Made by a program: the position numbers and the translations under genes. Under the pieces are notes generated by a model. That model was not told the origin of the DNA. It did not search any database and saw only the letters and a program-made list of their open reading frames with translations. Shown piece by piece: positions 1 to 7,215 of a DNA stretch of 8,188 nt (position 1 is the stretch's first letter; each line of letters starts with the position of its first letter). Source of the stretch: Spirochaetales bacterium (GTDB lineage Bacteria > Desulfobacterota_D > UBA1144); contig PCAG01000021.1 in NCBI GenBank assembly GCA_002730475.1, forward strand, positions 1-8,188, given 5' to 3'.

Positions 1-104
1 GGCCATAACGTTGGTTAAAGTTATACTATTTTTCTGCTCTTTTCAATACTAAACATCGGGCGGTTCATATTTCCCTTCTGGTCTCAAATGTCATTTTCTT
101 TGAC
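1..104. other. Left-edge segment without a supportable gene
   Basis: No reading frame of useful length runs through this stretch on either strand. It merges into a patch (about 114-140) that is clearly richer in G and C than the following 3 kb and contains a C/G run with a 5-bp stem (CCCAC at 117-121 with GTGGG at 130-134). The change in composition suggests foreign or rearranged DNA, possibly the end of a mobile element. I could not match it to a known insertion-sequence terminus and there is no transposase here. Confidence 0.3.
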
Positions 105-326
105 CTAACCATCGTGCCCACTTGATTCGGTGGGGGGGTCAACTCTGAAACTACTCCTGATGTTGTTTGAATTTTCTAAATAATCATTAGAAATTAAATG
201 TTCTATTATGAATTTTATACTCTTATCACCATTTTGATAGACAAACTGTGATGAAATATCCTTTACAGTGATGCTATTCTTAAATATTTTTCTTAAATCT
301 GCGGAGTCTAGTTTTAAATTTGTCAT
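105..326 (-). pseudogene. Short reading frame, probably the truncated 5' part of an unknown gene
   Basis: This frame encodes 73 residues from an ATG at 326. The first 58 or so residues look like natural protein: charged, AT-rich codons, with segments such as SITVKDISSQF and FIIEHLISNDYLENS that would form helices. The last 13 residues (RVDPPTESSGHDG) come from the G/C-rich patch at about 105-145 and are unlike the rest, as if an original gene was cut there and its frame now runs into unrelated DNA. No strong ribosome-binding site is seen; an AAGGG lies about 12 bases before the ATG, farther than usual. I recognise no family. It may instead be a genuine small protein, or a chance frame. It is divergent from the radical SAM gene, so it could share a regulatory region with it. 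Confidence 0.35.
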
Positions 327-395
327 TTAGTTGTTAACCCTTGTCGTCTAATTCAACCTTGTTTTTTGGATAAATTAAAAGAACTCAGTGCAATC

Positions 396-432
396 TCTAT
401 CTTACTATAATGGATGATAATTTGTAGATAGA
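396..432 (+). promoter_or_regulatory. Candidate promoter with flanking dyad, upstream of the radical SAM gene
   Basis: A consensus -10 hexamer TATAAT lies at 406-411, about 85 bases before the radical SAM start codon. No good -35 hexamer is visible at 16-18 bases upstream. The -10 sits between the arms of a perfect 7-bp inverted repeat, TCTATCT (396-402) and AGATAGA (426-432), 23 bases apart. A protein bound to that dyad would cover the start region, so it could be an operator. This is inferred from pattern only; in such AT-rich DNA a lone TATAAT can occur by chance. Confidence 0.4.
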
Positions 433-496
433 ATTATTCATGGCTTTATATTAACTTCGGCATCAATAAAAATAATAAGATTAAAACCTAAAGAAA

Positions 497-1909
497 ATGA
501 ATAGAAATATATTATTAGTTGAACCAGGATTTAAAACAAAATTCCCGCCAATGGGACTTATGAAGATTTCATCTTATCATAAATTATTAAATGATAATGT
601 AACGTTTGTAAAAGGGATTAGCAGCTCAATAGCATATCAAAATTTTTGGGACAGAATTTATATCTCATCTGTATTTACCTATAATTGGAAGTCAACGGTC
701 GATTCTATAAACTATTATAAAACTGTTGTAAAAGGCGACTCTGAAAGAATATTTGTTGGTGGAATTTTAGCAACACTCATGCCAAAAGAATTGTGGGAAG
801 AGACTGGTATTGTACCCATAACTGGTCTATTAGATTCACCTGGTTCATTGCGAGAAAACAACAACATTATTGTAGATAAACTATTGCCTGATTATGAGCT
901 TTTTAATGATTTTGATAATAATTATTCATTATTAGATGACAGTTATTTTGGATACTCAACAAGGGGATGTGTTAGAGATTGCTCTTTTTGTGCAGTCACT
1001 ACACTTGAGCCAGAATTTGAGGATTATACTGGTATAAAACCTTATATAAATGGAATTATTGAAAAATATGGGGAAAAACAAAATTTAGTCCTATTTGATA
1101 ACAACATTGTTGCATCTGAAAAATTTGAGAAAGTAATTGATGATATTGTAGACCTTGGGTTCCATAAAGAATCTAAATTTATGAGAAGACACAGAAAAGT
1201 TGATTTTAATCAAGGGACAGATGCCCGATTGATGAATGATACCAACATGGAGCTTCTATCGAAAATAGCCATAAACCCATTACGAATAGCATTTGATTAT
1301 TTAAAAATGGAAAAAGCTTATTCTAATGCAATTAGATTAGCCGCAAAATATAAAATAAAATATTTATCCAATTATATATTATACAATTTTAAAGATACCC
1401 CTGTCGATTTATGGAAAAGATTGAAGATAAATATTGATTTAAATAAAGAATTGGGATTAAAAATCTATTCATTTCCAATGAAATATATTCCACTGAATGC
1501 AAAAGATAGAACATATATTGGTGAGCCAAAGTGGAATTGGTATTATATAAGGGGAATTCAAAGAATTACAAACGTTTTAAAAGGTGCGGTAATGCCAGAT
1601 GAAAGTTTTTTTATAAGAGCATTTGGTGAAAGCACCGAAGAATTTTATACTATTTTACATATGCCTGAAGAAATTATAATGAATAGAGGTAAAACTGCGG
1701 GGTCTGATGAGATTGATTGGTTGAATAAATTTAATCTTCTTTCAAAAAATGAAAAAAACGAATTATTGTCGATTCTTTGTACTCACAAAAATTCTACACA
1801 AATCCAACAAGCGGTTATTACAACAAAAAGTAGACGCATGAAAAATATATTGGAATATTATATGTTAGAGAATCATAAGAATCAACTCCATTTGGAATTG
1901 CATAATTAA
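497..1909 (+). CDS. Radical SAM protein with N-terminal B12-binding-like domain
   Basis: The 470-residue product carries the radical SAM iron-sulfur signature CxxxCxxC as C158, C162 and C165 (STRGCVRDCSFC). This motif binds a [4Fe-4S] cluster that cleaves S-adenosylmethionine to a 5'-deoxyadenosyl radical. The first 150 residues look like the Rossmann domain of cobalamin-type radical SAM enzymes: strand NILLVEPGF at 4-12, then FPPMGLMKIS at 16-25, and later strands at 53-60 and 84-91 (RIFVGGIL). Whether cobalamin is bound cannot be told. A barrel-like region follows the cysteines (for example VLFDNNIVAS at 198-207), then a helical C-terminal part from about 340 that I do not recognise. The ATG at 497 directly precedes the conserved-looking first strand; the ribosome-binding site is weak (AAAGAAA). 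The stop is followed at once by the GHKL gene. The substrate is unknown. Given the neighbours, a nucleic-acid modification role is an inference; RNA, protein or small-molecule chemistry is possible. Confidence 0.85.
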   Translation: MNRNILLVEPGFKTKFPPMGLMKISSYHKLLNDNVTFVKGISSSIAYQNFWDRIYISSVFTYNWKSTVDSINYYKTVVKGDSERIFVGGILATLMPKELWEETGIVPITGLLDSPGSLRENNNIIVDKLLPDYELFNDFDNNYSLLDDSYFGYSTRGCVRDCSFCAVTTLEPEFEDYTGIKPYINGIIEKYGEKQNLVLFDNNIVASEKFEKVIDDIVDLGFHKESKFMRRHRKVDFNQGTDARLMNDTNMELLSKIAINPLRIAFDYLKMEKAYSNAIRLAAKYKIKYLSNYILYNFKDTPVDLWKRLKINIDLNKELGLKIYSFPMKYIPLNAKDRTYIGEPKWNWYYIRGIQRITNVLKGAVMPDESFFIRAFGESTEEFYTILHMPEEIIMNRGKTAGSDEIDWLNKFNLLSKNEKNELLSILCTHKNSTQIQQAVITTKSRRMKNILEYYMLENHKNQLHLELHN

Positions 1910-3229
1910 ATGAAATCGGTTCAAAATAAATCCAAGTTTAAAGCTGGTATGTATTTGCTCGAAACACTGACTGCTGGGATGTATAATAATCCTTTTTCAA
2001 TATTAAGAGAATATATTCAAAATGCAGTTGATTCTATTGATATGGTAACCAATAATAATTTAAGTAAAAAAATGGGAGTAGAAGTTGAAATAAATCCCTT
2101 TGAAAAAACGATTGAAATCAATGATAATGGATTTGGAATACCATCAAAGGAAGCTGAATATATATTAAGTTCCATTGGTGGAAGTAAAAAGGCAACTAAT
2201 TCTTACCGAGGTTTTAGAGGAATTGGTAGATTGGGCGGACTCGCATTCTGTGAAAAAGCAACATTTACTACAAAATCAAAAGGTGAAAATGTTGAATCCA
2301 TCCACTTGTGGAATAGTGAGAAACTGCAATTATTATTATCTAACAGAAATAATCATAATAATATGTCTTTAAAAGACATTTATGACCTATCATCTAATTT
2401 TAGTAATAAAAAAGTTCAAGGAGTAAATAAAAGTTATTTCAAGGTAAAACTTGAAGGTGTAAAAAGTTTCCGTAATCAAATATTTGATATTAGAAAGGTT
2501 AAAGATTATCTCTGCCAAAATATTCCAGTGCCATTTCATCCTGAATTCAAATTTGGTAAACAAATTGATAGAGAATTGAGATCGAAAGTAAAAAATTATA
2601 ACACCTATGATATTTATCTCAATGGTGAAAAGCTCTATAAATCATATTCACAGACTATAAAAACTGTTAGGAAGGGTCACGACACAATTGATTCAATTAA
2701 TTTTTTCCCATTATTTATAGAAAATAACTTATTAGCCTATGGTTGGTATGGTGAAAGAAATGACCTACTTGGAAGCCTTAAGAATAAAAATGTCTCTGGT
2801 ATTAGAGTTAAAAGTGGGAATTTATCTATCGGCAATTTACATTTATTAGATAGTTGTTTCCGCGAACCTAGATTTAATGGGTACATAATCGGTGAACTTC
2901 ATATTACCACCCCTGATTTAATACCAAACAGTAGGAGAGATGATTTTATTGACAATAATGTAAAGCTTGTTCTTTATAATGAAATTGAGAAAAACTTGGG
3001 TTTACCAATTTCAAAAGAAATTAGGCAACAGTCAAAAAATAAAGCTGAAATGAAATCGATGAGAAATCAAACTCCTTTATTGACTAATGAAATAATTAAT
3101 GGTTACAATATTTTAAATAAAAGAAAAGTGGATAATATTCTGAAAGAATTAAATACGATTAGTATTAGGCACCCCAAACTTCCTGAATTAATTAATGATT
3201 TATTCCGTTGTATAGAAATAAAAAAATAA
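1910..3229 (+). CDS. HSP90-like GHKL-family ATPase
   Basis: This 439-residue protein has the Bergerat-fold ATP-binding motifs in order. N-box REYIQNAVDS spans 33-42, with E34 as the likely general base, N38 for magnesium and D41. Motif DNGFGI follows at 72-77 (DxGxG, with D72 contacting adenine). The flexible glycine-rich lid FRGIGRLGG is at 102-110. A middle domain of the HSP90/MutL type probably follows, with LIPNSRRDDF at 337-346 resembling the arginine-containing segment found in HSP90-like middle domains. The C-terminus is short and charged. It is smaller than HtpG (over 600 residues) and lacks room for the full C-terminal dimerisation domain. Such ATPases act as ATP-driven clamps or chaperones. 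Its ATG directly abuts the radical SAM stop, so the two are almost certainly co-translated and may work as a pair. The fold is well supported; the client is unknown. Confidence 0.88.
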   Translation: MKSVQNKSKFKAGMYLLETLTAGMYNNPFSILREYIQNAVDSIDMVTNNNLSKKMGVEVEINPFEKTIEINDNGFGIPSKEAEYILSSIGGSKKATNSYRGFRGIGRLGGLAFCEKATFTTKSKGENVESIHLWNSEKLQLLLSNRNNHNNMSLKDIYDLSSNFSNKKVQGVNKSYFKVKLEGVKSFRNQIFDIRKVKDYLCQNIPVPFHPEFKFGKQIDRELRSKVKNYNTYDIYLNGEKLYKSYSQTIKTVRKGHDTIDSINFFPLFIENNLLAYGWYGERNDLLGSLKNKNVSGIRVKSGNLSIGNLHLLDSCFREPRFNGYIIGELHITTPDLIPNSRRDDFIDNNVKLVLYNEIEKNLGLPISKEIRQQSKNKAEMKSMRNQTPLLTNEIINGYNILNKRKVDNILKELNTISIRHPKLPELINDLFRCIEIKK

Positions 3230-3233
3230 GAGT

Positions 3234-4241
3234 TTAGCTATTTGATTCATATAATCGTTTTGATTCTCCAATAATCTTTTTTATTTCATATAAGCATTTT
3301 TGTTTTTGACTTTTTTCCATTTTATTTATTAAATATTTAATATCAGGATTATAAACATATTCTCTAAATTTACTGAATTTCTTTAGTATAGCATTATCTG
3401 CGCCATGGGCTAAAGCACTTTCAAAACAATTTTCGATAGAATCATTTGTTTCTAATAATTTTTTTACAAGCTTTTTGCCACTTTTCCCAGGTATTCCAGT
3501 AATTTTTTTAACCTTATCCCTAATGTCACGTGCCTTTTCAATTTCACCCGTTTTTATTTTTTTCACGATGACATCATGAAACTCCGGAAATAGTTTTGTT
3601 TGTTTGTTATCAATTTTTAATAATTCATCATAATAGCTCCACCTTTGTACATCCAAGTCTTTATGTTTTCTCATAAAAGAATATACTTTTAGTAGGGAAC
3701 TGATTTTTCTTTCAGATAATCCCATTTCTTTCGCCATTGCTTTTATTGTAGATTTATGAACATTTACTCTTCGCCATAGATATCCTGCTTGCTCGAAAGG
3801 AGCCCAATCTTTCCGACCGATTATATGATATTGCCCAAGCAGATTAAATATTAATTGTTCTTTAATATTTTCAGGAAGGACTCTACATCGAACCATCCCC
3901 CACTTTGCTGGGTCATTCCTTGCTAAAATTCGGTAAGCTGCTAACCTACTATTTCCTTCAATAACAATATTTTTTTTATCTATAACAATAATGGGGTCAA
4001 TAAGGCCACCATTAGCTTTAATGGATTGATAAAGTTGTTTAACATGCTCTTTTTCTATTAACCGCTCTTCTATCTCAGCTTGTGTTGGTGCTGTATCACC
4101 CTGATAAACAATTGAATATATTCTAGGATTTTCGGGGTAATATTTTAAATCGTGTTGTGGAAGCCAACAATCTTGCACTTTTATTTTTTCACCACTAATT
4201 GTCATAAAATCTTCAGTAATCTTATTGTTTATTTTGTTCAT
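3234..4241 (-). CDS. ParB/Srx-like N-terminal domain protein B with predicted HTH
   Basis: The 335-residue product has a ParB/sulfiredoxin-type N-terminal domain: NPRI at 38-41, LIDPIIV at 80-86 and VIEGNSRLAAYRIL at 93-106. The GNSR occupies the place of the phosphate-binding GExR box of chromosomal ParB. A segment GRKDWAPFEQAGYL (142-155) precedes a predicted helix-turn-helix (about 164-190, IKAMAKEMGLSERKISSLL). The C-terminal 100 residues are lysine-rich and helical. Several motifs recur in the protein at 6156-7160, so they are probably paralogues. ParB/Srx folds bind or hydrolyse nucleotides and are found in DNA segregation and in DNA-modification clusters (DpdB is one example). A partitioning role is less likely because there is no ParA. 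It is the last gene of the minus-strand operon; its ATG lies 3 bases after the SNF2 stop, and its own stop ends 4 bases from the convergent GHKL gene. Confidence 0.78.
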   Translation of the reverse strand: MNKINNKITEDFMTISGEKIKVQDCWLPQHDLKYYPENPRIYSIVYQGDTAPTQAEIEERLIEKEHVKQLYQSIKANGGLIDPIIVIDKKNIVIEGNSRLAAYRILARNDPAKWGMVRCRVLPENIKEQLIFNLLGQYHIIGRKDWAPFEQAGYLWRRVNVHKSTIKAMAKEMGLSERKISSLLKVYSFMRKHKDLDVQRWSYYDELLKIDNKQTKLFPEFHDVIVKKIKTGEIEKARDIRDKVKKITGIPGKSGKKLVKKLLETNDSIENCFESALAHGADNAILKKFSKFREYVYNPDIKYLINKMEKSQKQKCLYEIKKIIGESKRLYESNS

Positions 4242-4244
4242 ATA

Positions 4245-5738
4245 TTATGCCACACCTTTCTTGTTGTCTAATATATTTTTCAGTACATCCCCGAAACTGT
4301 AAGAAATTTTCGATTTATAATAATCAATAGATATATCGCCCTGAGTTAGTTGTGCCATTAGAGATTTACTGTCAATAAGAATATCAACCCACTCGTCAAT
4401 TGAATCTTTCATAATTAAATTATAAATATTACATATTTTATTTTGTGAAATTCTATGGATTCTATCCTGAGCTTGCAAATAATCATCTAGACTAAATGAC
4501 CTATCATAGAATATTACGTTATTTGCTACCGTCAATGTTAGGCCCTCTTTGGCTGCCCCGGGACTTGCGATTAACACCTTAACTTCAGGGTCATCAATAA
4601 ATGAATCAAGAGATGAATTTCGTCTTTCAATAGCCATTTTCCCGTGAATTTTTCTTGCATTATATTTTGAATACTCTTGATTTAACCAGTCAACATTGTC
4701 AGTAAATGAACTCCAAATGATACATTTCTCATTTCTATTTAATATTTCCTCAACAAGGAGGTTTAACCACGATAGTTTGCCTGGCTGGGCATTATATCCT
4801 TCATCAATTAACTTTGGATTGGATGCCAACTGCACCAGTCGTAACAATCTTTTTAAAATATCTGTTGAGTCATCCTCTGTTGGGAAACCATCGCGTAGGA
4901 TTGTTAGTTTCATTTCATTTCGAAGGTCTTTATACATTTCAAGTTGCCTATATTCCCAATCAGTGAAAATATTTTTATATACTTTATGTGGAAGAGATAT
5001 AATCCCACTATCTTTTGTCTCTCTAACACTAAAATCGGAGATTTTCTTATAAATTCCTTTTAAATGGTTTTCGATTTCAGTTTGAGACTCAAAGTCATCA
5101 CAAAGGTCATTAGATAAGTCTGCGGATTGTTTGAATTCAATAAAATCAGTACCCAAGCTTTTGCCAGAGTCTAAAAAATATATTTGAGACCAAATATCAT
5201 ATGGTCTATTTGCTACTGGTGTTCCAGTCATAATAATTCTTTTTTTAAAATAAGTACTCAGGTCATGGAATACTTTAGTTAATAAAGATTCAGGATTTTT
5301 TATTTTTGTTGACTCATCCAAAATCACAGCCACATTACGAGTTTTGAGGAATAATTTAAATCTTTCATGTTCACCTCGAAGCACTTCGTAATGTGTAAGC
5401 ATTAATCTTGATGGTGTGTTAAAAACATAGAAATTGTCACTGCGATTTTGGGTTAATACTCTCGGTCGGATATAGATATGAGCTTCTAACTCTTTCTTCC
5501 AATTTTCTAATAATGCTTTCTTTGCAATTATTAAAATAGTGTCTACCTGTTTTTTCTCAAGCCAATAAATAGATAAGTCCAAAGCGATCTTAGTTTTACC
5601 TAAACCCTGTTCGTGAAAAATCGCGGCATAATCTAAATCCTTAATTGCTTCAACAGCTTTTTGTTGATAATCATACGATTTGTGTTTTACATCTAAATTG
5701 GGTTCTTTTTTTAATTTAATTTTTTGCATCTTATTCAT
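4245..5738 (-). CDS. SNF2-family (superfamily 2) DNA-dependent ATPase/helicase-like protein
   Basis: All core helicase motifs are visible in 497 residues. Q-like motif YDYQQKAV is at 22-29, Walker A EQGLGKT at 43-49, Walker B as DEST at 141-144 and motif III TGTP at 171-174. The second RecA domain has IIWSSFTDNV (340-349), motif V GAAKEGLTLT (394-403) and the SNF2-type motif VI QAQDRIHRISQ (422-432) with both arginine fingers. These proteins translocate on double-stranded DNA and remodel bound proteins rather than unwind strands. There is no extra bromo-, chromo-, zinc-finger or nuclease domain, so it is a bare motor. The arrangement recalls SNF2 proteins in defence systems such as DISARM, but the partner genes differ. 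The ATG at 5738 is 8 bases past the nuclease stop and lacks a clear ribosome-binding site, which suggests translational coupling. It probably works with the adjacent nuclease and ParB-like proteins. Confidence 0.9.
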   Translation of the reverse strand: MNKMQKIKLKKEPNLDVKHKSYDYQQKAVEAIKDLDYAAIFHEQGLGKTKIALDLSIYWLEKKQVDTILIIAKKALLENWKKELEAHIYIRPRVLTQNRSDNFYVFNTPSRLMLTHYEVLRGEHERFKLFLKTRNVAVILDESTKIKNPESLLTKVFHDLSTYFKKRIIMTGTPVANRPYDIWSQIYFLDSGKSLGTDFIEFKQSADLSNDLCDDFESQTEIENHLKGIYKKISDFSVRETKDSGIISLPHKVYKNIFTDWEYRQLEMYKDLRNEMKLTILRDGFPTEDDSTDILKRLLRLVQLASNPKLIDEGYNAQPGKLSWLNLLVEEILNRNEKCIIWSSFTDNVDWLNQEYSKYNARKIHGKMAIERRNSSLDSFIDDPEVKVLIASPGAAKEGLTLTVANNVIFYDRSFSLDDYLQAQDRIHRISQNKICNIYNLIMKDSIDEWVDILIDSKSLMAQLTQGDISIDYYKSKISYSFGDVLKNILDNKKGVA

Positions 5739-5746
5739 TCAGACAT

Positions 5747-6154
5747 TTAAACCACAATTTTATCAATAACTTCAATTCTTACAGATGTAAACTCTCTGTC
5801 TTCTTGAATATTCTGAAGTATTTTTTTACCATGAATAGATAAATACCATGGTACAGCAAGAACAAAAATAGAGTCATCAAAACCGGAACAATATTTTAGG
5901 AATGCATTAAATTGTTCGATGGAATGTTTTCTGTCTAAATCATAATCTGTTTTAGCTTCTCCCAAAATAACCATTGTATCTTCTTTTTTTGCATATATAT
6001 CTGGTTTATAACCATTTACTTTAAATGGTTTGGCATTTTTTGAATTTTGTGGTGAATCGATCAATAATCTTCCCATATCAGACTCAAAATACTTGTTGGC
6101 AATATATTTTGACATTACATCAACAAGGTAAATATGTGCAGATGATTCACTCAC
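5747..6154 (-). CDS. Small standalone PD-(D/E)XK-fold nuclease
   Basis: The 135-residue product shows the core of the PD-(D/E)XK fold: an N-terminal helix (about 6-23), PD at 51-52 on one strand, and GEAK at 65-68 on the next, giving D52, E66 and K68 as catalytic candidates. Q81 in the following helix (SIEQFNAF) fits the QxxxY-like position of related enzymes. A hydrophobic strand SIFVLAVPW (95-103) completes the sheet. It has no DNA-binding domain, so specificity may come from the ParB-like proteins or the SNF2 motor. The start is a GTG at 6154, one base after the stop of the upstream gene. An ATG in phase gives residue 14, but starting there would remove most of the first helix. No ribosome-binding site is apparent, so expression probably depends on coupling. 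It could be a restriction effector or a repair or Holliday-junction-type enzyme. Confidence 0.75.
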   Translation of the reverse strand: MSESSAHIYLVDVMSKYIANKYFESDMGRLLIDSPQNSKNAKPFKVNGYKPDIYAKKEDTMVILGEAKTDYDLDRKHSIEQFNAFLKYCSGFDDSIFVLAVPWYLSIHGKKILQNIQEDREFTSVRIEVIDKIVV

Positions 6155-6155
6155 A

Positions 6156-7160
6156 TTAATCGGATTCTATATCTTTACAAAGGCTATGCAAATTGTCTTT
6201 TGCATTAAAAAGATATTCTACATTTTCTGCACCAATATCTTCTTTAAGACTTTGTACTTCTGCCCAAACTATATTTCCAATTTTCACACTAATTTCTTTT
6301 GCTAATTGAAATATAGTTGCGTCTGATAATACATTTTCACCCTGTGTAGTAACATCCAGTGACCTAATTGCTTCTTCAATATTTGACCTTAAAAAAATAT
6401 CTTTTGCATTGGAATTATTTAGTACTCTGGGTAACGCACGTACTTTTTCAAGCCTTCTTATTTTTAATTCTTTTATCCATGTTGAAAAATCGGTTTTATT
6501 AAATCCATTATTTACCAGCGCAGTTTGAATTATCGGTTTTTGTAGTTCAACAAAAGCACTAAATCTAGTTGGGTCAAACTCACTATCATCACACAATGGC
6601 CTGTAATACTTTTCGATATCTGAATAGGCATTAATATATGAATTGACCTCAGATTTTCGACCGCCACAAAAATCAACAATCTGTTCTAATGTAAGATGAG
6701 ATTCATTTCTAAGTGAAAAAAGATATTTTGCCTTTGCATATGGCCTCCATTGCCTTGGACCTACCAAATGTGCTTGTAATCTTATTGCATCAATTATTTC
6801 CTGGTCCAAACTATCGTAAACCATTGATGGCACAGTATTCCAATCTCCATCAATTTCATCATCTCTGAACTCTCTTATTATAGCTACTCTTGTGTTTCCT
6901 TCGATTACTACATGGTTCCCATCTGATTGTTTATTGACTATTATTGGGTGAATTAATCCTTTATTAGTCTTAATGGATTCTTTCAAGCTTGTATAAGTCG
7001 TTGTTGCTTCACCTGTGCTACTCTCTCTTACCCCTAATGCCAAAGCTATATCTTCAGAGGTAGGGTTTTTGTACATCTCCATCCATTGTGCTATTCGAGG
7101 GTTACTTAGATCCAATTGGATTTTATCCACAGGAAGGTCCGTATATTTAGGTTTAGGCAT
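6156..7160 (-). CDS. ParB/Srx-like N-terminal domain protein A with predicted HTH
   Basis: This is the first gene of the minus-strand operon and encodes 334 residues. ParB/Srx motifs are NPRI (20-23), LIHPIIV (69-75) and VVIEGNTRVAIIREF (84-98). A GPRQWRPYAKAKYL segment (134-147) is followed by a predicted helix-turn-helix region (about 156-182). The interval from the G of GN[T/S]R to the conserved W is 50 residues here (88 to 138) and in the protein encoded at 3234-4241 (96 to 146), which supports common ancestry. The C-terminal third is acidic and helical and shows no relationship I can see to its paralogue. The ATG at 7160 is fixed by a strong ribosome-binding site 6 bases upstream. The likely role is nucleotide-dependent DNA binding or a regulatory ATPase in a modification or restriction complex; the substrate is unknown. 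It could also autoregulate the operon from the upstream palindrome, though that is speculative. Confidence 0.8.
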   Translation of the reverse strand: MPKPKYTDLPVDKIQLDLSNPRIAQWMEMYKNPTSEDIALALGVRESSTGEATTTYTSLKESIKTNKGLIHPIIVNKQSDGNHVVIEGNTRVAIIREFRDDEIDGDWNTVPSMVYDSLDQEIIDAIRLQAHLVGPRQWRPYAKAKYLFSLRNESHLTLEQIVDFCGGRKSEVNSYINAYSDIEKYYRPLCDDSEFDPTRFSAFVELQKPIIQTALVNNGFNKTDFSTWIKELKIRRLEKVRALPRVLNNSNAKDIFLRSNIEEAIRSLDVTTQGENVLSDATIFQLAKEISVKIGNIVWAEVQSLKEDIGAENVEYLFNAKDNLHSLCKDIESD

Positions 7161-7166
7161 TTTCTT

Positions 7167-7172
7167 CTCCTT
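7167..7172 (-). promoter_or_regulatory. Strong ribosome-binding site for the minus-strand operon
   Basis: On the minus strand AAGGAG lies 6 bases before the ATG at 7160. It is the only near-consensus ribosome-binding site in the operon; the three downstream genes lack one. This fits a single strong entry point followed by coupled translation, and it decides the start of the first gene. Confidence 0.75.
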
Positions 7173-7203
7173 TTTAATTACTTGGATTCAAGTTGTTATT
7201 TAC

Positions 7204-7213
7204 AAAACGTTTT
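7204..7213. promoter_or_regulatory. Perfect palindrome near the predicted transcription start (candidate operator)
   Basis: AAAACGTTTT is a perfect 10-bp palindrome. Measured from the -10 element at 7216-7221, the expected transcription start falls inside it (about 7209). A repressor bound here would block initiation. No bound protein is known, and A/T-rich palindromes can arise by chance. Confidence 0.35.
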
Positions 7214-7215
7214 TC

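Noticed and set aside
30..75. Minus-strand 15-codon frame (ATG at 75) preceded by AAGGG
   Set aside because: It is too short to support as a gene, and there is no sign of a leader peptide or of a following gene on that strand.
2175..2372. Plus-strand open frame of 65 residues
   Set aside because: It lies entirely inside the GHKL ATPase gene in another frame, overlapping its ATP-lid motif, and has no protein-like features of its own.
3226..3240. Bidirectional terminator between the convergent operons
   Set aside because: Only 4 bases separate the two stop codons and no stable hairpin with a T-run is visible there.
4696..5052. Plus-strand open frame of 118 residues
   Set aside because: It is antisense to the SNF2 gene, whose helicase motifs are intact on the other strand. 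Its serine-rich composition is typical of a reverse-complement shadow.
3234..7160. ParB-like proteins as a plasmid partition system
   Set aside because: There is no ParA or other partition ATPase, no parS-like or iteron repeats, and no replication initiator. The SNF2 and nuclease neighbours fit better with modification or restriction.
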